Shown: positions 34,137 to 43,612 of the stretch, piece by piece
Layout of the letters: each line of letters starts with the position of its first letter
Numbering within the stretch: the first letter of the stretch is position 1
NCBI RefSeq assembly: GCF_019991125.1
Contig: NZ_JAGENB010000004.1
Span: 248,001 to 312,000, forward strand
Reading direction: 5' to 3'
DNA from: Phyllobacterium calauticae
GTDB taxonomy: Bacteria > Pseudomonadota > Alphaproteobacteria > Rhizobiales > Rhizobiaceae
Length of the DNA stretch: 64,000 nt
Position numbers and translations under genes: made by a program
Notes under the pieces: generated by a model
The model's input: only the letters and a program-made list of their open reading frames with translations
Databases searched by the model: none
Told to the model about the DNA's origin: nothing

Positions 34137-35003
34137 ATGGCACTGGCTACAAACACGAAACGAAGGATGGTGACCGCATCGCTTGTCGCACCAGCTGTGG
34201 CTTGGCTTTTCATTTTCCTCGTGCTGCCCTTCATTGCCATGCTGGTTTTTTCCGTGGGAGAGCGCGCACCTGAAGGCGGATATCAACCGGCCTTCACATT
34301 CGCACAATTTGCCAATCTGCCATCGCGCGCCGCCGCTTTCTGGAATACGCTCTTTCTCGCGCCTGTCGGCGCCTTCATCTGCCTGATTGTCGCTTATCCG
34401 GTTGCCTACTATCTCGCAGTCAAGGCCAATCCCCGGTATCGGCTCCTGCTTGTTTCACTGGTCATTGTCCCATTCTGGACCAGCCTTTTGGTGCGCACCT
34501 ACGCCTGGATGTATCTCCTCGGCTCCCGCGGCATTCCCAATCTTCTGAGCATGGTCGGTTTCGACGACGTGCGCATCCTCAACACCCATGGCGCCGTCCT
34601 TCTTGGTATCGTTTACGGCTATCTCCCGCTGATGATCATGCCCATCTATGTCAGTCTGGAAAAGCTTGATCGTCGCCTTCTCGAAGCGTCCGCTGATCTG
34701 GGTGCCAAACCGGTCTCCACTTTTTTCAGCATCACACTGCCACTCTCCCTGCCCGGGGTGATGACAGGATTGTCGCTCGTCACGATCCTGCTGCTTGGCG
34801 AGTATTTGATCCCGCAGCTTCTTGGCGGCGGCAAGGTGTTTTTCATCGGCAATGCCCTCGTCGATCTCTTCCTGCAGTCGCGCAACTGGCCATTCGGATC
34901 GGCAATCGCCGTCACACTGGTGATCTCAGTGGTTTTCGTGCTGCTCATTGCCATGCGTATTGCCTGGAAGATCGCGGGAACCAGACAAGTGGACCTCGTT
35001 TGA
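34137..35003 (+). CDS. ABC importer permease, PotB type
   Basis: A 288-residue inner-membrane permease with six helices. It has the EAA coupling loop EASADLGAKPVSTFFSITLP near residue 182, and the flanking PSRAAAFWNTL and VRTYAWMYLL regions common to PotB/PotH proteins. It forms the channel with the next gene product, whose start overlaps its stop by one base. It lies 76 bases after the binding-protein gene, with a hairpin between. Confidence 0.94.
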   Translation: MALATNTKRRMVTASLVAPAVAWLFIFLVLPFIAMLVFSVGERAPEGGYQPAFTFAQFANLPSRAAAFWNTLFLAPVGAFICLIVAYPVAYYLAVKANPRYRLLLVSLVIVPFWTSLLVRTYAWMYLLGSRGIPNLLSMVGFDDVRILNTHGAVLLGIVYGYLPLMIMPIYVSLEKLDRRLLEASADLGAKPVSTFFSITLPLSLPGVMTGLSLVTILLLGEYLIPQLLGGGKVFFIGNALVDLFLQSRNWPFGSAIAVTLVISVVFVLLIAMRIAWKIAGTRQVDLV

Positions 35004-35815
35004 TGCGTGCTTTTATTTCGGCAGTCTATGTGTTCCTCTACGCACCGATCGCGCTCGTGGTGCTGTTTTCCTTCAATGCCGGTCGCAATGCCAGTGAATT
35101 CACCGGCTTCTCAACGATGTGGTATGGCAAGGCTCTGGGCAACACGTTTCTCGTTGCCGCACTGCAGAACAGCCTCATCATTGCCCTGACAAGCGCGACA
35201 CTGGCCGCCATATTCGGCACAATGGCAGCCATCGGGATGGAGCGGTTGGGCACCCGCACGCGTGCCGTGCTTGATGGTCTGTTTGCAGCAGCCATCGTCG
35301 TGCCGGGCGTGGTGATCGGCATTGCGACTCTCGTTGCATTGGTGGAAGTTTTCTCCTTTCTCAATCCGCTGCTCAACGCCATTTGGCCAGGTGCCAATCC
35401 GCCGCAGCTTGGCCTTGGCTACGGATCGATTGTCGCGGCGCACGGGCTCTTTTCGATGGCATTGGTGACCATGATCGTGAAGGCGCGTATCGCCAGTCTT
35501 GGCCGCGACATCGTTGAGGCCTCAAGCGATCTCTACGCAACGCCGCTGACCACTTTTCGATTGGTGGTGCTGCCGCAAATCCTGCCGTCGGTGCTGGCGG
35601 GCTTTCTGCTCTCGTTCACATTTTCCTTCGACGATTTCATCATCGCCTTTTTCGTCGCCGGTTCCAAAACGACTTTGCCCATCTATGTCTTCGCGTCCAT
35701 TCGGCGGGGTGTTACCCCGGAGATAAATGCCATTGCCACGCTGGTTCTGGTCGCCTCGCTGATGATGATCCTGATAGCCCGCATTCTGATGCGTGAGAAA
35801 AAAACAACAAACTGA
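35003..35815 (+). CDS. ABC importer permease, PotC type
   Basis: A 270-residue permease starting MRAFISAVYVFLYAPIALVVLFSFN, typical of PotC/PotI. Six helices are visible, with the coupling loop EASSDLYATPLTTFRLVVLPQILP near residue 173 and the conserved FSFDDFIIAFFVAG segment near 207. Its ATG shares a base with the preceding stop (TGATG), so the two permeases are translationally coupled. It completes the importer. Confidence 0.94.
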   Translation: MRAFISAVYVFLYAPIALVVLFSFNAGRNASEFTGFSTMWYGKALGNTFLVAALQNSLIIALTSATLAAIFGTMAAIGMERLGTRTRAVLDGLFAAAIVVPGVVIGIATLVALVEVFSFLNPLLNAIWPGANPPQLGLGYGSIVAAHGLFSMALVTMIVKARIASLGRDIVEASSDLYATPLTTFRLVVLPQILPSVLAGFLLSFTFSFDDFIIAFFVAGSKTTLPIYVFASIRRGVTPEINAIATLVLVASLMMILIARILMREKKTTN

Positions 35816-35830
35816 CACACAGGAAACCCC

Positions 35831-36592
35831 ATGATCCTCAGAGATCGCGTTGCTATAGTCACCGGAGCCGGCTCCGGAATCGGTGAGGCCGGCGCCGCCA
35901 TTCTGGCGCGCGAAGGTGCCCATGTGGTCGTCATTGATATCAATGCAGAGAATGCGGAAAACGTCGTGGACCGCATTTGCAAGGCGGGCGGACACGCGGA
36001 AATTGCTGTTGTCGACGTGACCGATGACGAGGCGCTTGCGGCAAGTATATCTTCAGTGGCCGCCAGGCACGGGCGCATCGATATTTTGCACAACCATGCC
36101 GGAGCACAGATTGCCGGCAACCTCGAGCAGGTGCCGGTTGAAGGGTTCGACAGGTCCTGGAGCCTCAATGTTCGGGCGCATTTCATGGCCTCCCGTCTTG
36201 TCATGCCGGTGATGAAAGCCGCGGGCAGAGGCGTCATACTCAACACATCATCATCGTCCGGCGTCCTCTATGATCGCGAGATGATTGCATACACGACCAC
36301 CAAACACGCTGTCATCGCGATGACCCGCCAAATGGCCGGCGATTACGCGCGATTTGGAATCCGTGTAAACGCGCTTTGCCCCGGTTGGGTTGACACCCCC
36401 TTCAACGAACCTTTCATCGGCCAAATGGGCGGACGCAGTGCAATAGAAGCCTATGTCCAACAGCAGGTTCCATTGGGGCGCTGGGCAGATGTCGAGGAGA
36501 TAGCCGAATCGATCCTGTTTCTGGTTTCAGATCGTTCGTCCTACATTACCGGGCAAGCGCTCGTGGTGGATGGTGGAGAAACGATCTCCTGA
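35831..36592 (+). CDS. Short-chain dehydrogenase/reductase
   Basis: A 253-residue classical SDR. The NAD(P) motif TGAGSGIG is at residues 11-18, the structural motif is HNHAG (a variant of NNAG) near 93, the catalytic serine in NTSSSSG near 140 and YTTTK near 153. An acidic residue after the second strand (VVIDINAE) favours NAD. It sits 15 bases after the permease gene at the end of the importer operon, so it likely oxidises the imported compound or a product of it. The reaction is not known. Confidence 0.92.
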   Translation: MILRDRVAIVTGAGSGIGEAGAAILAREGAHVVVIDINAENAENVVDRICKAGGHAEIAVVDVTDDEALAASISSVAARHGRIDILHNHAGAQIAGNLEQVPVEGFDRSWSLNVRAHFMASRLVMPVMKAAGRGVILNTSSSSGVLYDREMIAYTTTKHAVIAMTRQMAGDYARFGIRVNALCPGWVDTPFNEPFIGQMGGRSAIEAYVQQQVPLGRWADVEEIAESILFLVSDRSSYITGQALVVDGGETIS

Positions 36593-36907
36593 GCGCTGGC
36601 GGATAGCGCGGGCGTGCGGCCCAGCTCGGACGTCTCTTGAAAAGGGCCGGACCATTGGGTCCGGCCAAGTTGTGAAGGCCCAAGACCTTCTCCCTGGGGT
36701 GGGGGATGTCAGCACCCAAGAGGAGTGGTGCCGACATGTCTTCAGTAATGCCCTGCTGAAGCACTTGCAACCCGATTGTCTCCAGCATTCCCACATTATG
36801 GGCCGCTTGCCAGTCCCTCGCAGCAGGTTCATTATTTAATGGGGAATCCAGCCCGTGGGATAAAGCGCGGCAGGATCGTACATCCGGGTTCCTGTGAGGT
36901 CATATCG
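36593..36907. other. Intergenic region with a perfect hairpin
   Basis: About 315 bases without a convincing gene. A perfect stem GGCCGGACC (36645-36653) and GGTCCGGCC (36658-36666) with a four-base loop lies about 50 bases after the SDR stop; it may end the importer operon, although no T run follows. The rest is GC-rich and holds an open frame continuous with the cyclase gene that has no coding character. No promoter motif is clear. Confidence 0.5.
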
Positions 36908-39900
36908 ATGAACTGCACGGGTTGCGGTTTTGACGTTCAAAGCGGTTTTGCGTTTTGCCCAAAATGTGGCGCGAAACAAGCCAGCGCGTGCCCCAACTGC
37001 GAATATCTGTGCCCACCAGACTTCGTGTTCTGCCCAAAATGCGGAGCCCAGATCGCCGATCCGCCGACAATCAGCGGCCTGCAAAGGCCACGAGAATCGT
37101 CCCGACAAGCCCTCCGGCCCGCGCTGGTAAAATCCGAAACCGGTGCGGATCGCCGTACCGTTACCGTGTTGTTTGCCGATCTCTGCGGTTTCACCACATT
37201 GAGCGAACAACTCGATCCGGAAGTCATGCAAACGCTCCAAAACGAACTTTTTGAAGAGCTGACGGCGGCGGTACAGGGCTTCGGGGGCTTTGTCGACAAA
37301 TTCATCGGCGATGCGCTGCTCGCATTGTTCGGGGCACCGGTCGCACATGAAGACGACCCTGAGCGAGCGCTCCACGCGGCGCTGGACATGGTCAGCCGGG
37401 CCGCAATGGTAGGAAAACGCTGGCAAACACGCTCGCATTCGCCTCTGATTCTGCATGTTGGCATCAATACAGGCCCGGTCGTTGCCGGCGGCTTTGGTGC
37501 GGGCAACGCCAAATCCTATTCAGTGACGGGCGATACGGTGAACAGCGCACAACGGCTGCAGTCGATGGCGAAACCGGGCGAGATCCTCGTTGGGCCGCTG
37601 ACTTACCGCCTCACGCGACATGCATTCTCTTATGATTCGCTTGGTGACCAGGCCCTGCGTGGCAAGGTTGGCAGCGTTCTCGTACATCGGCTGGTGGGAG
37701 CACTCGAGGAGCCCCGCACCGCAAGGGGCCTTGAAACACTTGGCCTGAGTGCGCCACTGGTCGGGCGTGAAAAGGAACTTGCCCGTATGCTTGGCTGTCT
37801 CGATCTGGCAGCCGCTGGTCGAGCCCAACTGGTACGGCTGATCGGCGAGGCAGGCATTGGGAAATCACGCCTGACCGAGGAATTCCTGGCAAACACGCGT
37901 GATGATCCTCGTTTCACCAATGTCGTCGTCCGGCGAGCCATCTGTTCACCGCTCGGTGAGCCGTCATATGGCACGCTCGCTGCTGTGTTGCGCAGTGCCT
38001 ATGAAATCAATGCCAATGATTCACCGGAGAAAACAAAGGATTTGCTCGCCGCCGGGCTGAGCGAACTTGGCCTTGCCGCCGGCGAAGTGAAGCAATTGAT
38101 GCCGCTCCTGCTTTACGTTATCGGTCTTGGAGAATCCGATGATGTGCTGCATCAGGTTGAACCCGAGCAATTGCGCCGGCAAATATTCTATGCAATCCGC
38201 ACTATTTTCGAGCAGCGCCTGGCGCGTTCACCCCTGCTGCTTGTCGTCGAAGATCTCCATTGGGCTGATACCGCATCGCTCGAGGCATTGCGCTTTTTGA
38301 TGGATCGTCTGGAGCGCAGCCGCTTCATGCTGCTGACAACCCATCGGCCTGCATTTGACACGGATATGCTGGATTCAAGCCGTATCAGCTTGACGGCGCT
38401 GCGCCTCCCCTCTTTGCACGCCAATGACGGTCGAAAAATGCTCAGTGCATTCTTCGGTCATGGCCCCGGCGGATTGCCAACGGATCTGTGTAACAGCATT
38501 GTCGATCGCGCCAACGGCAATCCTCTGTTCATCGAGGAAATTGTGCGTCATTTCATTGAGGTTGGGGCGGTGCAAAGGGACAACCGGCATTGGCGGGTGG
38601 CAAACAGGGAGGCAACTGCCGACATTCCCGTCGGCATACAGGCAATGTTGCTCGCCCGAATGGACAGGCTGCCGCCTGAAGTGCGCAGATTGGCCCAGGA
38701 GGCCGCAGTTATCGGGCCGCGTTTCGATGCAGAATTATTGAAGACCATTTCGGCGGCCCCGGCAAACGTCGAAGCGGGGCTCGATCTCCTTTGTGATGCT
38801 GAAATCATTGAGGAAACCCCGGGTGCAAACCCGGTATCGGCGCCAGGCTACCGCTTCATCCAGACGCTGCTTCACGATGTGATTTACCACAATCTCCTGT
38901 TGCAACGGCGCATTGAGATGCATGAGCTCATCGGTGATACATTGGAACGATTGTATGGAGACGATCCAGAACGTCTCGAAGATCTGGCAATGTTGGGTCA
39001 CCATTTCAGCCAAACCGCAGCCACGACGAAAGGTGCGCACTACCTGATGGCAGCGGGCGATCGGGCGCGCAAGACATACGCCAACGATGACGCGGTCCGT
39101 CTCTATCGGCAGGCGCTGGATGCCCTGTCGAATGCTGGCGACCATGGGCCGGAATCGCTGCTCTTGCGCGAACGCATTGCCGATCTCTGCGGACCCTCAG
39201 GTCAGCGCGATGTCGCCGATGAACAATACCAGACCGTCCTTATCATTCATCGCGCCAAGGGTGACCTCGCCGCTACCGCAAGAATATTGCGCAAGCTTGG
39301 GCGATTGCTTTGGGACTCCGGCAAACGCGATCAAGCAGAGACACGCTATGCCGAGGCAGCAGCGCTGCTTGAAGGGATAGATCCTCTGATCGAGCATGCG
39401 CATCTCTCGCAGGAACGCGGCCGCCTTGCATTTCGCACCGGCGACCACACGGCCGCCGTGCGGTGGGCGGACGAAGCACTGCGTTTTGTTCAAACCATGG
39501 CACCCGAAACCGGCGCCGAAAGTGACATCGAAACTGCTCGGGTCACGGCCGAAGCGCTGAACACCAAAGGGGTGGCGCTTGCACGACTTGGCCGGAGCCA
39601 GGAAGCGGTGAGCGAGGTGGAGCGCAGTGTCAAGGTCGCTGAAGATGCAGGCCTTCTAAGTGCCGCCTGTCGCGGCTACACCAATCTGTCGGTGCTCTAT
39701 ACCATGGTCAATCCGGAACGCGCGATCCGGGTGTGCCGGCGCGGGCTCGAGGTGGCGCGCCGCATCGGCGATCTGGGCTTTCAGGCGCGTCTCCTTGCCA
39801 ATCTTGCCGTGGCCTACTGCACCTTTACCGACCGGTGTATCAGCGAGGGTGTGCCCGCGGCCGAAAAGGCAATCGAGATCGATCGGGCGCTGGATCAGCG

Positions 39901-40177
39901 CGACCATCTTTCCGTTCCCCTCATCGTGCTCGGACAAATTCATCAGTGCCACGATCAACCGGAACTGGCGCGTGAGTGTTACAATGAGGCCCTCGACGTG
40001 GCACGCGAAATCGGTGAACCACAATTGCTGTTTCCGTGTTATGATGGGTTGGCGACGCTCAATCTCGACCTCGATGATTTGGCCGAGGCGGAGCGATATT
40101 TCGCCATGGCGCAAGAGGTCTGCGCGCAGCATGGGCTCGACCCCGAAGCGCTTGTCGTATTGCCATTTCTCGATTAG
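36908..40177 (+). CDS. Class III adenylate cyclase with zinc ribbon, AAA ATPase and TPR domains
   Basis: A 1089-residue multidomain signalling protein. Residues 1-50 form a double zinc ribbon with four CxxC pairs (CTGC, CPKC, CPNC, CPKC). Residues about 82-260 are a class III nucleotidyl cyclase: metal aspartates in FADLCGF (Asp91) and GDALLALFG (Asp135), substrate residues Lys131 and Asp209 (GDTVNSAQR) and Arg216, all consistent with ATP as substrate. Residues about 285-600 are an AAA/STAND ATPase with Walker A GEAGIGKS and LLLVVEDLHWAD. The C-terminal 450 residues are TPR-like repeats. It probably makes cAMP in response to a signal sensed by the repeats. ATG 36908 begins MNCTGCGF; longer in-frame starts lack family sequence. 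Confidence 0.92.
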   Translation: MNCTGCGFDVQSGFAFCPKCGAKQASACPNCEYLCPPDFVFCPKCGAQIADPPTISGLQRPRESSRQALRPALVKSETGADRRTVTVLFADLCGFTTLSEQLDPEVMQTLQNELFEELTAAVQGFGGFVDKFIGDALLALFGAPVAHEDDPERALHAALDMVSRAAMVGKRWQTRSHSPLILHVGINTGPVVAGGFGAGNAKSYSVTGDTVNSAQRLQSMAKPGEILVGPLTYRLTRHAFSYDSLGDQALRGKVGSVLVHRLVGALEEPRTARGLETLGLSAPLVGREKELARMLGCLDLAAAGRAQLVRLIGEAGIGKSRLTEEFLANTRDDPRFTNVVVRRAICSPLGEPSYGTLAAVLRSAYEINANDSPEKTKDLLAAGLSELGLAAGEVKQLMPLLLYVIGLGESDDVLHQVEPEQLRRQIFYAIRTIFEQRLARSPLLLVVEDLHWADTASLEALRFLMDRLERSRFMLLTTHRPAFDTDMLDSSRISLTALRLPSLHANDGRKMLSAFFGHGPGGLPTDLCNSIVDRANGNPLFIEEIVRHFIEVGAVQRDNRHWRVANREATADIPVGIQAMLLARMDRLPPEVRRLAQEAAVIGPRFDAELLKTISAAPANVEAGLDLLCDAEIIEETPGANPVSAPGYRFIQTLLHDVIYHNLLLQRRIEMHELIGDTLERLYGDDPERLEDLAMLGHHFSQTAATTKGAHYLMAAGDRARKTYANDDAVRLYRQALDALSNAGDHGPESLLLRERIADLCGPSGQRDVADEQYQTVLIIHRAKGDLAATARILRKLGRLLWDSGKRDQAETRYAEAAALLEGIDPLIEHAHLSQERGRLAFRTGDHTAAVRWADEALRFVQTMAPETGAESDIETARVTAEALNTKGVALARLGRSQEAVSEVERSVKVAEDAGLLSAACRGYTNLSVLYTMVNPERAIRVCRRGLEVARRIGDLGFQARLLANLAVAYCTFTDRCISEGVPAAEKAIEIDRALDQRDHLSVPLIVLGQIHQCHDQPELARECYNEALDVAREIGEPQLLFPCYDGLATLNLDLDDLAEAERYFAMAQEVCAQHGLDPEALVVLPFLD

Positions 40178-40200
40178 CCGAGTGGAAGGGGATGACGCCT

Positions 40201-40881
40201 ATGTCGGAGCCTCATATCAAAGGACCGTTACAGCCGGGCGACCGGGCACCCAATGTTGTGCTTGACGCGATTACCCGTCAGGGCAAAGTCGCAATCGATG
40301 ATTTTCGTGGCCGCAAGCCGGTATTGGTGGGCCTGTTTCGCGGTTTGCATTGCCCGTTCTGCCGGCGCCAGATCACAGCCATGTCGCAGCTTGAAGGCGC
40401 CCTGCGTGAGAAAGGCATTGACAGTCTGACTGTGGTGAATACGCCAATCGACCGCGCCCGGCTCTATTTCAGATACCACCCATTGCCCAACCTGCTGGCC
40501 GCATCCGACCCGGAACGGATCTCGCACCGGGCATTCGGCCTGCCCAATGTTGAATTCACCGAGGCTGAAAGCGATTGGCCACACAAGATCAGCACAGAGG
40601 CCGTCACGAATATGCGCATTGAGATGCCCGGCGAATTACCCGAACCGATGAATGCGATGGCAGCGGTCGAGTTTCTCGACAAATTGGATGGATACGAATT
40701 TTCCGAAGCCGACCGCCAGATGATCGCTACCGGTGAGGGTCAGCTCGTGGGAGAATTTCTGCTCGATCGTGACGGTATCGTGCGCTGGAGCTTTACCGAA
40801 GTACCCGAAGGTGGCCGTTACATGTTTGGGGTGCCGGCGCCGCAGGAACTCATGTCCGCCGCTTCGCAGATCGCTGGGTAG
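40201..40881 (+). CDS. Peroxiredoxin-like (AhpC/TSA) protein
   Basis: A 226-residue thioredoxin-fold protein. It starts with GDRAPNVVLDAI, the usual peroxiredoxin opening, and has the redox site FRGLHCPFCRRQITAM near residue 50, a CxxC motif in place of the single peroxidatic cysteine. That makes it closer to the AhpC/TSA-like thiol oxidoreductases of unknown substrate. The start at 40201 has GAAGGGG at proper spacing; ATG 40192 is too close to it. It follows the cyclase by 23 bases, so the two may be cotranscribed. Confidence 0.85.
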   Translation: MSEPHIKGPLQPGDRAPNVVLDAITRQGKVAIDDFRGRKPVLVGLFRGLHCPFCRRQITAMSQLEGALREKGIDSLTVVNTPIDRARLYFRYHPLPNLLAASDPERISHRAFGLPNVEFTEAESDWPHKISTEAVTNMRIEMPGELPEPMNAMAAVEFLDKLDGYEFSEADRQMIATGEGQLVGEFLLDRDGIVRWSFTEVPEGGRYMFGVPAPQELMSAASQIAG

Positions 40882-40983
40882 AGCGACGCAGTTCTGCCTG
40901 CAAGGCAGGCCCAGCGCCGGATGAGCTGTCAAATATCCGTTGGAGAACAAAGAACAAAATAAGACAATAAACAGGAGGAGAAA

Positions 40984-41619
40984 ATGACGGACGTTAAATG
41001 GACTCTCGTGGGCCGTGAATTCGTACACTGCAACTGCGCCTATGGTTGCCCCTGTCAGTTCAACGCTTTGCCTACCCAGGGAGATTGCTGCGCGGTTGCA
41101 GCCCTTGCGATCGAAGAAGGCCATCACGGAACCACCAAACTGGACGGGTTGAAATGCGCCATGATCGTGGCCTGGCCAGGAGCGATCCATGAGGGCAAGG
41201 GCCAAGCCGTGCCGATCGTCGACGAGCGCGCTTCGGCGGAGCAACGGGAAGCGCTGTTGCGCATCATGAGCGGATTGGATACCGATCCCGGCGCGACTTT
41301 CTTCCAGGTGTTTTCGACGACGTTCGAGAAAGTCCACGACCCGGTTTTTGCAAAAATAGATTTTGAAGTGGATGTGAATGGCCGTGCGGCGCACTTGAAC
41401 GTTCCGGGATGGATCGAGGCTCGCGGCGAGCCGATCCTCAACCCTGTCACGGGCCAGACCCATCGGGCGCGCATCAATCTGCCAAACGGTTTTGAGTATG
41501 ACACATGCGAAGTCGGGCGCGGATGGGCCGAGACGCAAGGTCCCCTGAAGCTGTCTATTCCCAACTCTCATGCGCAGTTCGCCAGACTGCACCTGACCCA
41601 GAGTGGTGTCGTGCATTGA
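40984..41619 (+). CDS. DUF1326 protein, Cys-rich N-terminus
   Basis: A 211-residue protein of the DUF1326 family. Its N-terminus holds CNCAYGCPCQF, four cysteines in a short stretch, with CC further on, which looks like a metal-binding site. The rest is a predicted beta-rich domain (KIDFEVDVNGRAAHLNVPGW). Function is unknown. An AGGAGGAG site directly precedes the ATG. The next gene, DUF2182, overlaps its stop; the two families are frequently adjacent, which suggests a joint metal-related or membrane role. Confidence 0.88.
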   Translation: MTDVKWTLVGREFVHCNCAYGCPCQFNALPTQGDCCAVAALAIEEGHHGTTKLDGLKCAMIVAWPGAIHEGKGQAVPIVDERASAEQREALLRIMSGLDTDPGATFFQVFSTTFEKVHDPVFAKIDFEVDVNGRAAHLNVPGWIEARGEPILNPVTGQTHRARINLPNGFEYDTCEVGRGWAETQGPLKLSIPNSHAQFARLHLTQSGVVH

Positions 41620-42443
41620 ATGCCACGGGCGCCACAGCGCTCGAAGCGGTACTTCGACGCGATCGATTGATCGTCGCCGCATCCCTTGCCGTGCTCACGA
41701 TGATCGCCTGGGCCTATATTCTCTGGCTCGCGCGCAGCATGAACAGTGATGGCATGGCAATGCAGGGCATGGACGACGCTTCCTTCGATGTGATGATGAT
41801 GTCCGGGTTTCGGTCGTGGACTACGACAGAATTTGCCGTCACGATGTTGATGTGGGTGGTCATGATGATCGGCATGATGACCCCCTCCGCCGCACCGATG
41901 ATTTTGCTCTATGCGCGGGTTGGCCGTCACGGCGAGATGCAGGGCAAGCCATTGGCTGCAACGGGATTTTTCGTTGCCGGCTATTTTCTGGCTTGGACGG
42001 CTTTCGCCTGTGCGGCGACCCTTGGTCAATGGGCACTGGAGAGCACCTTGCTGCTCACCCCCATGATGACGAGCGCAAGCGGAATTTTCAGCGGGGTTAC
42101 GCTCATCGCAGTCGGGCTGTTTCAATGGACGCCCCTGAAGGATGTTTGCCTCCGACAGTGCCAGGCACCCGTCATGTTCATTCATCTGCACGGCGGGTTC
42201 CGGCGTGATCCGGTGGGCTCCATTGCCCTTGGATTTCGCCACGGCATCTATTGCATTGGATGCTGCTGGGCGCTGATGGGCTTGCTCTTCATCGGCGGGG
42301 TGATGAATGTCCTGTGGATTGCAGCCGTCGCAATCTTTGTCCTTGCCGAAAAGCTTGTGGCGAGGGGACGCTGGTTTTCGCGCTTATCCGGCGTCGGGTT
42401 GTGCCTGGCTGGGTTGTGGTTGCTGGGAGCAACGATCCTCTGA
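41616..42443 (+). CDS. DUF2182 metal-binding membrane protein
   Basis: A protein of about 275 residues with roughly seven membrane helices, of the DUF2182 family annotated as predicted metal-binding membrane proteins. It has Met-rich stretches (MNSDGMAMQGM and DVMMMSGFRSW, then WVVMMIGMMTPSAAPM) and Cys/His-rich loops (CLRQCQAP, FRHGIYCIGCCW). The start is probably TTG 41616, overlapping the DUF1326 stop (TTGA); the frame stays open further upstream inside that gene. Methionine and cysteine clusters suggest copper or another soft metal, which is inference. Confidence 0.82.
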   Translation: MNATGATALEAVLRRDRLIVAASLAVLTMIAWAYILWLARSMNSDGMAMQGMDDASFDVMMMSGFRSWTTTEFAVTMLMWVVMMIGMMTPSAAPMILLYARVGRHGEMQGKPLAATGFFVAGYFLAWTAFACAATLGQWALESTLLLTPMMTSASGIFSGVTLIAVGLFQWTPLKDVCLRQCQAPVMFIHLHGGFRRDPVGSIALGFRHGIYCIGCCWALMGLLFIGGVMNVLWIAAVAIFVLAEKLVARGRWFSRLSGVGLCLAGLWLLGATIL

Positions 42444-42496
42444 CTTGTCCGGCGCAATGGACTATTGGAAAATGCATTCTTGCTCGAAACCGGCTC

Positions 42497-43360
42497 TCAA
42501 CCGTAGGTAAGCGACCAGCCTGGAGCCCGCAGCCAGCAGAGTTCAGTTGGTATGTCGTCGGTGCGATAGAGGCGAGCGACCCGCTTATAGTCGCCGCTCT
42601 CAAAGGCTCTCGCGAGCGCTTTTTCTGATGCTGCATCGCGCATCCCCTCGCATGGGAAGATCGCCACCGGTGATATCCACCTGGCCCAAAACGTCTCTGC
42701 TTCGCGCGTTATCAGAAAGACGGCACCGTGGAGTTGTATTTTGCTCCAATCGCTACTGAAACCCTTTTCGGTCGTGAGCGGAAGGATCAGCCTTCCGCCT
42801 TCCTTGAGGCGGTCGAGCCAGATATCTGCGGGTTTGGTAGCGCCCGCGTTGACATAGATCAGGTCGGCGGATTCGAAGTCAACTTTGCCTCCATCGCCCT
42901 GTATCACGCAAACGTTCGAATACCCGGCAAGGTTTGCGCGGGCCCTTTCAGCAAGTTCCGGGTCATATTCAATCGCGGTCACCTTGCCGGATGGACCAAC
43001 GAGTTGGGCCATAATCGCAGAATAATAGCCAACGCCCGCGCCCACATGCACGATGTGTTCGCCTTCCCGCGTCGCGCTCTGTGAAAGAAGGAAAGCATGC
43101 AGCGAGGGTTGCCCGTTGTTGATATGCCGTTCAGGCAGAATTCCAACAAGACTGTCGGTGTAGAGATAAACCGGATCGGCGGTGGGCGTTGGAGTATAGG
43201 CTTCCTGCCAACGCAGGACGGGCCACGGTCCCGGCCCCAGATAATCCTCTCGCGGCACGGTCGCAAATGCGTCCTCTACGGGTTCGTCGGCGATCCCTGC
43301 AGCAGCTGCGATCTGCATCGCATAGGCGCGCCGTACTATCTTCAGCTCGTCAGGTGTCAT
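42497..43360 (-). CDS. Protein-L-isoaspartate methyltransferase-like protein
   Basis: A 287-residue SAM-dependent methyltransferase of the PCMT type. The N-terminal part has VPREDYLGPGPW, and the SAM motif I is HIVHVGAGVGYYSAIMAQL near residue 105. The acidic motif II is VTAIEYDPELAERARANL. The family catalytic serine region near residue 60 (the 'SQP' site) is replaced by NNGQPSLHAF, so it may act on another substrate. It carries a C-terminal extension of about 80 residues beyond standard PCMT. It stands alone and converges on DUF2182; ATG 43360 was chosen over TTG 43366. Confidence 0.82.
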   Translation of the reverse strand: MTPDELKIVRRAYAMQIAAAAGIADEPVEDAFATVPREDYLGPGPWPVLRWQEAYTPTPTADPVYLYTDSLVGILPERHINNGQPSLHAFLLSQSATREGEHIVHVGAGVGYYSAIMAQLVGPSGKVTAIEYDPELAERARANLAGYSNVCVIQGDGGKVDFESADLIYVNAGATKPADIWLDRLKEGGRLILPLTTEKGFSSDWSKIQLHGAVFLITREAETFWARWISPVAIFPCEGMRDAASEKALARAFESGDYKRVARLYRTDDIPTELCWLRAPGWSLTYG

Positions 43361-43612
43361 GAGCAAAATACCCCGTTGATTGGAAGAGTAATCCTAACGA
43401 GCAACATTCCCAAATCCAATGACGTTGCGTGAGTTAGACTTTGGCCTTGATACAACTGTTTCGGCAGATCGACGCCCATGTCGTCGATCTGTTTATCAAT
43501 CAACAGCCAGCATATCAATTCGATGAAAAATAATGTGGTTTCCGTAGCTTGCAATCCATTTGAGATGATGGAAGTCTTTAAAAAAACACAAGCATGACGG
43601 GAACCGTGCTTC

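Noticed and set aside
36776-36907. N-terminal extension of the cyclase by 44 residues
   Set aside because: The extension has no family similarity; the zinc ribbon begins right at the ATG at 36908.
43367-43612. Possible leader peptide or riboswitch before the amidohydrolase
   Set aside because: Only weak, imperfect pairing and no conserved riboswitch pattern; an unremarkable AT-rich intergenic stretch.
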